Below the pieces are notes generated by a model that saw only the letters and a program-made list of their open reading frames with translations, had not been told where the DNA came from and searched no databases. The translations under genes were made by a program, and so were the position numbers. DNA of 7,158 nt, taken from positions 1 to 7,158 of the forward strand of contig JAFACO010000053.1 of NCBI GenBank assembly GCA_023425485.1. The letters run 5' to 3'. This document shows, piece after piece, positions 1-6,041 of the stretch. The DNA comes from Bacillota bacterium (GTDB lineage: Bacteria > Bacillota > Clostridia > Lachnospirales > Lachnospiraceae). The number at the start of each line of letters is the position of its first letter. Position 1 is the first letter of the stretch.

Positions 1-217
1 GATGTGTGATGCAACGATTTTGCTCCTTCTTTGTTTCACTTTCATATAGAGAGGTCAACAATAAAATTAAAAATGTCATGTCATAGGATAATGTCATTTG
101 CCCCAATCGCCCATACCTTGTATGTAGTGTCTTGCACAAACCACAATAATAAGCCTTATATTTAAAGAAATCCTTCATTTTTAATTCTGGTTTGTTGATA
201 TTAACATATCCGAACAT
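1..217 (-). CDS. DUF5685-like protein, N-terminal part only (runs off left edge)
   Basis: The reading frame starts with ATG at 217-215 and stays open to base 1, giving 72 codons of a protein whose remainder lies outside the window. It begins MFGYVNINKPELKMKDF and continues with a YYCGLCKTL segment (C29, C32) and an RLGQMTLSYDMTFLILLLTSLY stretch (split here as RLGQMTLSYD then MTFLILLLTS). From memory this opening, with the CxxC and the LSYDMTFL stretch, is typical of the uncharacterised DUF5685 family of Clostridia. A GGAGG at 226-222 lies four bases before the ATG, slightly close but convincing, and a good promoter sits upstream. The function is unknown; the CxxC could bind metal, but that is inference. 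It is transcribed in the same direction as the transporter operon but is separated from it by a hairpin terminator and has its own promoter, so it is probably an independent unit. Confidence 0.8.
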   Translation of the reverse strand, partial: MFGYVNINKPELKMKDFFKYKAYYCGLCKTLHTRYGRLGQMTLSYDMTFLILLLTSLYESETKKEQNRCITH

Positions 218-258
218 GTTTCCTCCATATTGTACCATTCACAGCCACGAATTAATTC

Positions 259-287
259 AGTATAGCATACTTATCCTATGATTTATA
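259..287 (-). promoter_or_regulatory. Promoter of the DUF5685-like gene (extended -10)
   Basis: On the minus strand TATACT (264-259) is preceded by TGC (267-265), forming an extended -10 element. At 17-bp spacing the -35 position reads TATAAA (287-282), a poor match that the extended -10 could offset. The predicted start near 252 gives a leader of about 35 bases before the ATG at 217. Confidence 0.55.
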
Positions 288-290
288 GGA
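274..290. promoter_or_regulatory. Inverted repeat over the -35/spacer of the DUF5685-like promoter
   Basis: TCCTAT (274-279) and ATAGGA (285-290) form a perfect 6-bp inverted repeat around the spacer GATTT. It covers the -35 position and part of the spacer of the promoter read on the minus strand, a usual place for a repressor site. Short arms in AT-rich DNA can arise by chance, and no regulator is identified. Confidence 0.3.
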
Positions 291-370
291 GGTATAGTAA
301 AAAATCACACTTTTTTAAGAAATTCTTAATAATAACCTCATTGCTACCTTACAAGTCTTTAGGCAACCAG

Positions 371-411
371 AAAAGGCAGCCTATGATCAGTTACAATCAT
401 AGTGCTGCCTT
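371..411 (-). terminator. Hairpin terminator after the importer operon
   Basis: AAGGCAGC-CTATGAT (373-387) pairs with ATCATAG-T-GCTGCCTT (396-411), a 15-bp stem with one bulged base (403) and an 8-base loop. Read on the minus strand it is followed by only four T residues (374-371), so the U-tract is weak. It lies about 90 bases after the stop codon of the last permease gene and before the next minus-strand promoter, which fits the end of the operon. It overlaps a spurious plus-strand open frame. Confidence 0.7.
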
Positions 412-503
412 AAGCATACACTTACACAAAGTATATTCTATTTTCTTTCCAAAATACTAATATTTCTTTTGAAAATAATGACAATATTTCGACTCCCTGC
501 AGA

Positions 504-1469
504 CTATCTTCTGCCTTTATCATAAGGGATACCCTCTGCCTTTGGTGCTTTGGATTTCTTTGATGTAAAGATAAGTACAATTAAAGTCGCAACATAAGGA
601 AGCATCTTAAAGTAAGTTTGTGGTATATCCAACTGATTTAGAACTGGTATTAATGCTACGGAATAAGCTAAAACTCTTAGGAAAGCAAAGAAAAGAGCCG
701 CAAAGAGAATTCTGATTGGCTTCCACTGTCCAAAGATCATTACTGCTAATGCAAGGAAACCAAAACCAGCTACACCAGTATGTCCATTAATATTACCATC
801 GGTTACACCAACAGAATAGAAGAAACCACCAATACCGCCTAAGAAACCAGATAATGCAACACCTGCATATCTCATTACATATACATTGATACCAACAGAA
901 TCTGCCGCATGTGGATGCTCACCACAAGCACGTAATCTCAAACCAAATTTGGTCTTGTAAAATACAATCGTAGCTATAATTAATAACAAAAATCCAATGT
1001 AAACGGTGATATAGGTTTTTGTAAAGAATAGCTGTCCAATTACTGGAATATCTCCAAGCCCTGGCACCTTTTTAATATAAAAATTAACGTCCGTGGTAAT
1101 TCCATCACTGTTAAAGGACATCTTTGCATAAAGAAGAATTAATGCAGGTACAATCATATTAAGCGCTGTTCCTGTAATGGTCTGGTCTGCTTTTAAGTTA
1201 ACCGCTGCAACAGAAAGAAGCATGGAGAATATAATACCTGCCAATGCCGCTGCTAACATACCAATCACCAATATTACCTGACCATTCAGATCTGATCTCT
1301 GAACAAAATACACTGTAAAGCAACCTAGAAATGCCCCGAATAACATAATACCTTCCAGTGCTATATTAATGATACCGCTTCGCTCACTAAACATTCCACC
1401 AAGAGCAACGAGCAACAATGGAATGGCAACCGGAAGCATGTTTTGAACTAAATAATATAAAGTATCCAT
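504..1469 (-). CDS. nupQ: Nucleoside ABC importer, second permease (NupQ/YufQ type)
   Basis: A 321-residue polytopic inner-membrane protein of the BPD_transp_2 superfamily (COG1079 type), one of the two channel subunits of a BMP-dependent nucleoside importer. Hydrophobic stretches lie at about residues 9-25, 35-55, 64-90, 103-116, 152-170, 198-222, 234-247, 252-276 and 288-302. Family landmarks are SERSGIINIALEGIMLFGAF (28-47), KADQTITGTALNM (93-105) and GLRLRACGEHPHAADSVGIN (176-195), the last a cytoplasmic loop expected to contact the ATPase. The length is normal for the family. The ATG at 1469-1467 overlaps the stop of the upstream permease as TAATG. A very strong AGGAGGTGG (1482-1474) lies seven bases before it, so coupling to upstream translation is likely. 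It is the last gene of the operon. The symbol follows the B. subtilis nupNOPQ gene order; the substrate is inferred from the family. Confidence 0.92.
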   Translation of the reverse strand: MDTLYYLVQNMLPVAIPLLLVALGGMFSERSGIINIALEGIMLFGAFLGCFTVYFVQRSDLNGQVILVIGMLAAALAGIIFSMLLSVAAVNLKADQTITGTALNMIVPALILLYAKMSFNSDGITTDVNFYIKKVPGLGDIPVIGQLFFTKTYITVYIGFLLLIIATIVFYKTKFGLRLRACGEHPHAADSVGINVYVMRYAGVALSGFLGGIGGFFYSVGVTDGNINGHTGVAGFGFLALAVMIFGQWKPIRILFAALFFAFLRVLAYSVALIPVLNQLDIPQTYFKMLPYVATLIVLIFTSKKSKAPKAEGIPYDKGRR

Positions 1470-2605
1470 TATGCCACCTCCTGATCCTTTGTTACTGATG
1501 AATCTTTCTTATTGCGCTTTTTCTTAATAAGCTTGGCTACTGACATATTCATTAACATAGCAAAAGCAGAGAAATAGATAATTACTGCTATAACAACATC
1601 AACTATTTCAGGTTTATAACCAAGTTGACTACTGATGATGGTTCCACCACGTTGAATATGAGAAATAAATACTGCTGAAAAAATAATACCAATTGGATTA
1701 GCGCTGCCTAATAAGGCAACCGCAATACCATTGAATCCATTAGCTGCTATAATATTAATTGGCTCGTAGGTCGTACTGCTTCCTGCAATTGTGGAAGGAG
1801 CTAACATATAAAATGCTCCACCTAAGCCTGCCAAACCACCTGCAATCAGCATGGTAAGAATAATATTACGTTTGTCATTCATACCTGCATACTTACTGGC
1901 AAACTTATTAAAGCCAGTCGCTTTTAATTCATATCCAAAGATTGTTTTATTCAGGACAATGAATAAAATAATAGCAATCACGATTGCAATTACAATTGCA
2001 AAGTTTACATTTGAATCTTCAATTCCCAGAGAAGGTATCTGAGCCGATGCTGGCAAATATGCAGTTCTGGTTTTGGAAGCCACATACATGGTTGCATTGC
2101 CCTGAACCATCATATCCACAAGGTACATACCAATATAGTTCAGCATAATGGAGGTAATTACCTCATTTACATTAGCATAAGCTTTTAGTATACCTGGAAT
2201 TACACCCCAGAGCATACCACCGATCATACCCGCTAAAATACATACAATCCAATGCAGTGCACCAGGTAATTTAAACATAAAACCAGCATACATGGCAAAA
2301 AACATACCCATGGTATATTGACCGGAGGCTCCGATATTAAATAAGCCCATTTTAAAAGCAAATCCAACTGCCAGACCCGTCATAAGGATTGGTGTTGCAA
2401 AGTAGAACACGTCACCTAATCGACTAAAACCACCGAACAGTACATTCATAAATCCGTAAAAAGCATTCTCTGGTTTAGCAATGATCATAACGATTAATCC
2501 GAAGATAAGTCCTAATGCAATTGCCAGAAGTGCTGCAGTAAACTGTGAAAATCCTAGCCCTTTCAATTTAGCTATATTAAATGGAGAACTCTGTTTATTT
2601 TTCAT
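1469..2605 (-). CDS. nupP: Nucleoside ABC importer, first permease (NupP/YufP type)
   Basis: A 378-residue integral membrane permease of the BPD_transp_2 superfamily (COG4603 type), partner of the following permease. Its start is placed at the ATG at 2605-2603 (MKNKQSSPF), not at the ATG 17 codons upstream. The downstream ATG has AAAGGAG seven bases before it, while the longer form lies wholly inside the ATPase frame and has no ribosome site. Hydrophobic segments lie at about residues 22-43, 66-85, 98-112, 117-140, 147-167, 202-219, 248-268, 290-315 and 335-356. Family motifs are MGLFNIGASGQY (86-97), NVNEVITSIMLNYIG (145-159) and NGFNGIAVALLGSANPIGI (289-307). The C-terminus is a lysine-rich cytoplasmic tail. 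The start overlaps the end of the ATPase gene by 11 bases (ATGAAAAATAA), and its stop overlaps the next start by one base. These overlaps suggest coordinated synthesis of the membrane complex. Confidence 0.92.
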   Translation of the reverse strand: MKNKQSSPFNIAKLKGLGFSQFTAALLAIALGLIFGLIVMIIAKPENAFYGFMNVLFGGFSRLGDVFYFATPILMTGLAVGFAFKMGLFNIGASGQYTMGMFFAMYAGFMFKLPGALHWIVCILAGMIGGMLWGVIPGILKAYANVNEVITSIMLNYIGMYLVDMMVQGNATMYVASKTRTAYLPASAQIPSLGIEDSNVNFAIVIAIVIAIILFIVLNKTIFGYELKATGFNKFASKYAGMNDKRNIILTMLIAGGLAGLGGAFYMLAPSTIAGSSTTYEPINIIAANGFNGIAVALLGSANPIGIIFSAVFISHIQRGGTIISSQLGYKPEIVDVVIAVIIYFSAFAMLMNMSVAKLIKKKRNKKDSSVTKDQEVA

Positions 2606-4142
2606 CGATTTTCTCCTTTGCTGTATTTCGTTTGGCTCCTGACATATAAAGACCAAGCTCCTCTACGGTTGTTTCCTTCGGGTTTAATTCTCCTACAATT
2701 TCGCCCTCATACATAACAAGAATACGATCACTTACATTCATAACTTCATCCAGCTCCAGTGACATGAGCAAAACAGCTTTTCCTGCATCTCTGGTAGCTA
2801 CCAACTGTTTATGAATAAATTCAATTGCACCAACATCGAGACCTCTGGTTGGCTGAACCGCAATTAATAGTTCATGTTCTTTATCAATTTCTCTTGCTAT
2901 TATTGCCTTTTGCTGATTACCACCTGACATTCCTCTTACTATTGTAATTGGACCTTGTCCACTACGAACATCAAATTTCTGAATTAAATTTTCAGCATAG
3001 GATCTTACTTCTTGTTTTTTTATAAAACCAACTTTATGGAACTTTGGTTGCCAATAACGTTGCAGAACCATGTTTTGTTCCACAGAATAATCAAGAACAA
3101 GTCCGTGTTTATGACGATCCTCCGGTATATGACTCATACCTGACTTAGAACGAGCACGGACAGAATACTTAGTAATATCCTTACCAACAAGATTAATCTT
3201 CCCTCTGCTTAACTTCTCAAGACCTGTAATTGCTGCAATGAGTTCAGATTGACCATTGCCTTCAATACCAGCCAAACATACAATCTCGCCAGCTTTCACT
3301 TCAAAGGAAACATTATTCACTGCTTCCTTCTTGCTAATCTTAGATGGTACAGAAACTTCATTAACAGAAAGCACCGTCTTTCCTGCTTTTTGCTCATTTT
3401 TATCAACAGCAAATTTTACATCTCTACCAACCATCATTCTAGACAGTTCTTCTTTACTGCTATTCTTTATATCAACAGTCCCAATGCATTTGCCTTTTCT
3501 AAGCACGGTACAACGATCTGCAACAGACATGATCTCATTCAATTTATGGGTAATAAATAAAATCGATTTTCCTTCTTTTGCAAAACCACGCATGATTTGC
3601 ATTAGTTCATTGATTTCCTGTGGTGTTAGTACCGCCGTAGGCTCATCAAAGATAAGAATATCATTTTCACGATACAGCATTTTTAGTATTTCAACTCTCT
3701 GCTGCATTCCAACCGATATTTTTTCTATAACGGCATCCGGATCAACGGAAAGCCCATATTGTTTACTTAGTTCAATTACTTTTTGCTTCGCTTCCTTCAT
3801 TTTAAGAAAGCCAAGTTCATTTGGTTCTACACCTAGAATAATGTTTTCCAATACCGTAAATATATCCACCAACTTAAAATGCTGATGAACCATACCTATC
3901 CCAAGATTATTTGCATCCTTAGGATTATTAACCTTTACTGTCTTTCCGTCTTTTTTAATCTCACCCAGCTCTGGCTGAATCAAACCAAAAAGAATACTCA
4001 TTAAAGTGGATTTACCCGCACCATTCTCCCCCAAAAGAGCATGTATCTCTCCCTTTTTGAGCTGCAGAGTTATATCATCATTCGCTCTGATTCCAGGAAA
4101 TTCTTTTGTTATGTGAAGCATCTCAATTATATAGTTTTCCAT
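2595..4142 (-). CDS. nupO: Nucleoside ABC importer, double-domain ATPase (NupO/YufO type)
   Basis: A 515-residue cytoplasmic ATPase with two fused nucleotide-binding domains, as in the sugar/nucleoside (MglA/RbsA-like) class. Domain 1 has Walker A GENGAGKST (38-46), Q-loop Q87, a signature reading ISVGMQQR (142-149) in place of LSGGQ, Walker B ILIFDEP (162-168) and switch H199. Domain 2 has the degenerate Walker A GIEGNGQSE (292-300) with no lysine, the marker PEDRHKHGLVLDYS (340-353), a good signature MSGGNQQK (405-412), and Walker B LLIAVQPTRGLDVGA (425-439), where the catalytic glutamate is replaced by Q430. This asymmetry is normal for the family and implies one catalytically competent site. 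The ATG at 4142-4140 has GAGG five bases upstream. The gene follows the lipoprotein gene after a 315-base gap holding a terminator, and overlaps the first permease gene by 11 bases. Guanosine or a related nucleoside is the likely cargo, by analogy with B. subtilis NupNOPQ. Confidence 0.95.
   Translation of the reverse strand: MENYIIEMLHITKEFPGIRANDDITLQLKKGEIHALLGENGAGKSTLMSILFGLIQPELGEIKKDGKTVKVNNPKDANNLGIGMVHQHFKLVDIFTVLENIILGVEPNELGFLKMKEAKQKVIELSKQYGLSVDPDAVIEKISVGMQQRVEILKMLYRENDILIFDEPTAVLTPQEINELMQIMRGFAKEGKSILFITHKLNEIMSVADRCTVLRKGKCIGTVDIKNSSKEELSRMMVGRDVKFAVDKNEQKAGKTVLSVNEVSVPSKISKKEAVNNVSFEVKAGEIVCLAGIEGNGQSELIAAITGLEKLSRGKINLVGKDITKYSVRARSKSGMSHIPEDRHKHGLVLDYSVEQNMVLQRYWQPKFHKVGFIKKQEVRSYAENLIQKFDVRSGQGPITIVRGMSGGNQQKAIIAREIDKEHELLIAVQPTRGLDVGAIEFIHKQLVATRDAGKAVLLMSLELDEVMNVSDRILVMYEGEIVGELNPKETTVEELGLYMSGAKRNTAKEKIDEK
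2613..2619 (-). promoter_or_regulatory. Ribosome binding site that fixes the first permease start
   Basis: AAAGGAG on the minus strand lies seven bases before the ATG at 2605-2603, inside the last codons of the ATPase gene. It decides in favour of the 378-residue permease over a form 17 residues longer. Confidence 0.75.
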
Positions 4143-4165
4143 GTTTACCTCACTCTAATATTTTG

Positions 4166-4227
4166 GTAACTGTTCAGAACCACACAGCGAGGACCGCAGG
4201 TCTTCGGGCTTGCTTCTGAATAGTTGC
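4166..4227. repeat. GC-richer imperfect palindrome with nested hairpin (possible REP/MITE-like or structured RNA element)
   Basis: The arms 4166-4179 (GTAACTGTTCAGAA) and 4214-4227 (TTCTGAATAGTTGC) are complementary. Inside them a second stem, CGAGGACC (4188-4195) with GGTCTTCG (4199-4206), closes a three-base GCA loop. All three non-Watson-Crick positions (4167/4226, 4172/4221, 4191/4203) are G-U pairs in plus-strand RNA but C-A mismatches in minus-strand RNA. The inner part is clearly GC-richer than its surroundings. It sits 24 bases upstream of the ATPase start and has no T-run on either side, so it is not a classical terminator. It could be a dispersed palindromic repeat, an RNA processing or stability element in the operon leader, or a plus-strand RNA structure. 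Confidence 0.5.
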
Positions 4228-4261
4228 ATATTTAGTAAAATACATAACTTACAACGAACTA

Positions 4262-4291
4262 ATTATAATCGTCTTTCAATAAAACATTATA
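4262..4291 (-). promoter_or_regulatory. Possible secondary promoter(s) for the ATPase-permease genes
   Basis: Two perfect TATAAT hexamers occur on the minus strand, at 4291-4286 and 4267-4262, downstream of the internal terminator and upstream of the ATPase gene. Neither has a convincing -35 at 17-18 bp (TACATA for the first, ATAATG for the second) or a TGn extension. Such hexamers are common by chance in DNA this AT-rich, so the call is weak. Confidence 0.25.
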
Positions 4292-4356
4292 AACAATATT
4301 TAACTGGTTATGTATTCGAATAAGTTTCACCGTAGTGCTTTTTTATTCTGTCGGAC

Positions 4357-4407
4357 AAAAAAGCTGCTGCAAAATAGAATACATATGATTTTGCAGCAGC
4401 AGCTTTT
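4357..4407 (-). terminator. Internal terminator between lipoprotein and ATPase genes
   Basis: AAAAGCTGCTGCAAAAT (4359-4375) pairs with the segment 4388-4407 (ATTTTGCAGCAGCAGCTTTT), a long stem with one three-base bulge and a 12-base loop. On the minus strand six T residues (4362-4357) follow the GC-rich base of the stem, an ordinary intrinsic terminator. It begins about 50 bases after the lipoprotein stop codon. Because the ATPase and permease genes follow on the same strand, it probably stops part of the transcripts and keeps the binding protein in excess. The stem is also flanked by four T residues on the plus strand. Confidence 0.85.
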
Positions 4408-4421
4408 ATCAATCTGTCAAC

Positions 4422-4437
4422 AATGGCTTAAGCCATT
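4422..4437. other. Perfect 16-bp palindrome after the lipoprotein gene
   Basis: AATGGCTTAAGCCATT is its own reverse complement. It lies 20 bases past the lipoprotein stop codon and just before the terminator stem. It has no T-run and could form a small 6-bp hairpin with a TTAA loop at the transcript 3' end, or be a protein site. Its role is unknown. Confidence 0.35.
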
Positions 4438-4457
4438 ATTCCTAAACATTTTTAAAA

Positions 4458-5597
4458 CTATCTTACAGTAACAGCTACCTTAGCAAGGCTAAGACCTGTT
4501 GTTAACTCTTCTGCAGTAGCAATACCACTTGCATCAGCAACAGTAATTGTACGGATAGGAGTTACAGTTCCATCAACTAAAGTTGCAAAAACAGTATCGT
4601 ATGCAGCTTTATCAAAGGAAGTAAATCTGTCAAATGCATCAGCTTTGTCATCACCAATAACTACTGTTGGAAGACCAACACCTGCATTAGCAGCGTTAAA
4701 GTATGTCTCTTCACCACCGTAAGTAGCCCAGCTGTCTTTATTGTAGATAGCATCAAGAACTGCATATACGGAAGCGCCAAGACCCTTCATAGCGGAGGTA
4801 ACTACTGTTTCGCTGTCATATCTCTGGTCAACGTCAACACCGATTACTTTAGCGCTGGATTCGTTGGCAGCTGACATAACGCTCTTACCTACAGAACCAC
4901 CACAAGCAAAGATTACTTCTGTACCTTCCTGGTACATAGTCTTAGCAGTTGCTTTGTTGGTATCGTTCTCTTCAAAGTTACCAGTGTAATGGTAAGTTAC
5001 TGTGATTGCACCATCAGCAAGGCCAAGTTCTGCTGCTGCAGCTTCTGCACCTTCAAGGAAGCCATAACCGAAAGCTTGTACCGCTGGAACTGCCATACCA
5101 CCCATGAAACCAAGCTTTGTCATGCCATCTTTAACAGCTGCATAACCTGCAAGGTATCCGGACTGCTCTTCTGCATACTTAACACTTGCAACATTAGTAT
5201 TGTGTGTAAAGTCAGTGTAATCAGTGTTGTGTGGTGCACCATCAAGAAGAATGAATTTAACTTCAGGATACTTGGTCTGTGCTTCAAAAACTGGTACTTC
5301 GAATAAGAAACCAGGTGTTACAACTACTTTAGCTCCTGCTTTAACGGCATCATCAATTGCCTTAAGGTAACCAGCATCGGATGCATCCTCTGGTTTGATG
5401 TACTGGTAATCTTTGATGTCGTTATCCTTACAGAATTCTACAACACCTTCCCAAGATCCTTGATTAAAGGACTTGTCATCGATGTTACCCTTATCAGTGA
5501 TAAGAGCGATTTGGTTTGTCTTGCTCTTTGTACCACAGCCAACTAACATAGAGGCAGCAAGTACACATACTAACATAGTTGCTATAAATTTCTTCAT
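4458..5597 (-). CDS. nupN: BMP-family nucleoside-binding lipoprotein
   Basis: A 379-residue substrate-binding lipoprotein of the BMP/PnrA/TmpC family, the extracellular capture subunit of the importer. The N-terminus is a lipoprotein signal: positive MKK, a hydrophobic core (4-19) and the lipobox LVGC with C21 as the lipidated residue. The mature protein carries the family landmarks TDKGNIDDKSFNQGSWEG (34-51), VTPGFLFE (93-100), EEQSGYLAGYAA (143-154), LGFMGGMAVPAVQAFGYGF (162-180) and GVDVDQ (253-258). These mark the two-lobed periplasmic-binding-protein fold of purine-nucleoside receptors. Length is normal. The ATG at 5597-5595 follows GGGAGGAAC with GGAGG (5608-5604) six bases away; the stop is TAG (4460-4458). 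It is the first gene of the operon and is followed by a terminator. Purine nucleoside (guanosine/inosine) is the best guess for ligand by family; the symbol follows synteny with B. subtilis nupNOPQ. Confidence 0.93.
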   Translation of the reverse strand: MKKFIATMLVCVLAASMLVGCGTKSKTNQIALITDKGNIDDKSFNQGSWEGVVEFCKDNDIKDYQYIKPEDASDAGYLKAIDDAVKAGAKVVVTPGFLFEVPVFEAQTKYPEVKFILLDGAPHNTDYTDFTHNTNVASVKYAEEQSGYLAGYAAVKDGMTKLGFMGGMAVPAVQAFGYGFLEGAEAAAAELGLADGAITVTYHYTGNFEENDTNKATAKTMYQEGTEVIFACGGSVGKSVMSAANESSAKVIGVDVDQRYDSETVVTSAMKGLGASVYAVLDAIYNKDSWATYGGEETYFNAANAGVGLPTVVIGDDKADAFDRFTSFDKAAYDTVFATLVDGTVTPIRTITVADASGIATAEELTTGLSLAKVAVTVR

Positions 5598-5620
5598 TTT
5601 GTTCCTCCCTTTTCCTGTTT

Positions 5621-5634
5621 ACGGTTATAACCGT
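5621..5634. promoter_or_regulatory. Perfect 14-bp palindrome at the importer transcription start (putative operator)
   Basis: ACGGTTATAACCGT is a perfect palindrome placed just downstream of the predicted +1 (about 5635) of the operon promoter and upstream of the ribosome site. A dimeric repressor bound here would block initiation or clearance. It does not match the TTGAT-N4-ATCAA FNR consensus or the PurR box as I know them, so the binding protein is unidentified. Confidence 0.5.
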
Positions 5635-5641
5635 TATTTTG

Positions 5642-5669
5642 ATTATAACATTTATTGTATCTTTTTCAA
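5642..5669 (-). promoter_or_regulatory. Main promoter of the importer operon
   Basis: On the minus strand TTGAAA (5669-5664) and TATAAT (5647-5642) are separated by 16 bp, and TGT (5650-5648) directly precedes the -10, giving an extended -10 element. The predicted start near 5635 leaves a leader of about 37 bases before the ATG at 5597, too short for a purine riboswitch. Confidence 0.75.
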
Positions 5670-5940
5670 CAAAAACAGTTAAGAAAAATTGAATTTGTCC
5701 CATATTATTTTAAACATAGGATAAAAATTTTATGGGAATAATTTTTTTTATGAATTCTTATGAATTCTAGTGTTACCAGATATTATTTTTTTATCAAGTT
5801 TCACAAAAACAAATCCCTGTAAAGTGATTATAAATTTTCAAAATTATAACATTTTATCAAGTCCTTCTATAAAATAACTATGTTACAGAGCATTATTGAT
5901 ACTAGTGCATTTTATTTCGCAAATATAATTTAACTGGCTG
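5670..5940. other. AT-rich divergent intergenic region with short repeats; no gene seen
   Basis: No convincing gene is seen on either strand. The region holds an inverted repeat TCCCATA (5698-5704) / TATGGGA (5731-5737), two tandem copies of TATGAATTCT (5749-5768), a direct repeat TTTTATCAAGT (5789-5799 and 5852-5862), and a near-palindrome TTATAAATTTT-C-AAAATTATAA (5828-5849). With DNA this AT-rich some of these will be chance. They lie upstream of the importer promoter and could hold regulator sites for either direction. Confidence 0.4.
5843..5851 (-). promoter_or_regulatory. Possible second, upstream promoter of the importer operon
   Basis: Minus-strand TGTTATAAT (5851-5843) is an extended -10 within a 12-bp sequence (AAATGTTATAAT) that exactly repeats the -10 region of the main promoter 201 bp away. 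The -35 position is a poor match (TAGAAG), so activity would depend on the extended -10 or an activator. A start near 5836 would give a leader of about 240 bases. Confidence 0.3.
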
Positions 5941-5969
5941 TGGAAATATTATCTAATTTCATGTATTAT
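5941..5969 (+). promoter_or_regulatory. Candidate promoter for the small membrane protein gene
   Basis: TGGAAA (5941-5946) and TATTAT (5964-5969) are spaced by 17 bp, matching the sigma-A consensus at four and five of six positions. The predicted start near 5976 gives a leader of about 65 bases before the ATG at 6042. Confidence 0.45.
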
Positions 5970-6041
5970 TTGTATTATTAGTAAATGAATCCATTTGAAA
6001 TAGTGAATTAATTTTTAATTAGTGAAAGGTGGTGAATGACC

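Noticed and set aside
315..329. Palindrome TTAAGAAATTCTTAA upstream of the DUF5685-like gene
   Set aside because: Symmetric, but made almost only of A and T in an AT-rich gap and about 65 bases upstream of the start; chance is a sufficient explanation.
278..460. Plus-strand 60-codon open frame
   Set aside because: No ribosome site before its ATG, and it runs across the operon terminator hairpin (371-411) and an AT-rich inverted repeat; composition is not protein-like.
2606..2656. Seventeen-codon upstream extension of the first permease
   Set aside because: It lies entirely inside the ATPase gene, has no ribosome site, and the ATG at 2605-2603 has a well-placed AAAGGAG.
3249..3885. Two plus-strand open frames opposite the ATPase gene
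   Set aside because: They are antisense to a gene with clear Walker and signature motifs; no start signals and no recognisable protein.
4989..5306. Plus-strand open frame opposite the lipoprotein gene
   Set aside because: Antisense shadow of a well-supported BMP-family gene; cysteine-rich, low-quality translation without a ribosome site.
5473..5703. Open frames on both strands over the lipoprotein start and promoter
   Set aside because: They overlap the signal peptide region and the promoter in other frames and have no independent support.
5598..5860. Purine riboswitch upstream of the importer
   Set aside because: The main leader is only about 37 bases, and I see no conserved purine-aptamer loops in the longer possible leader.
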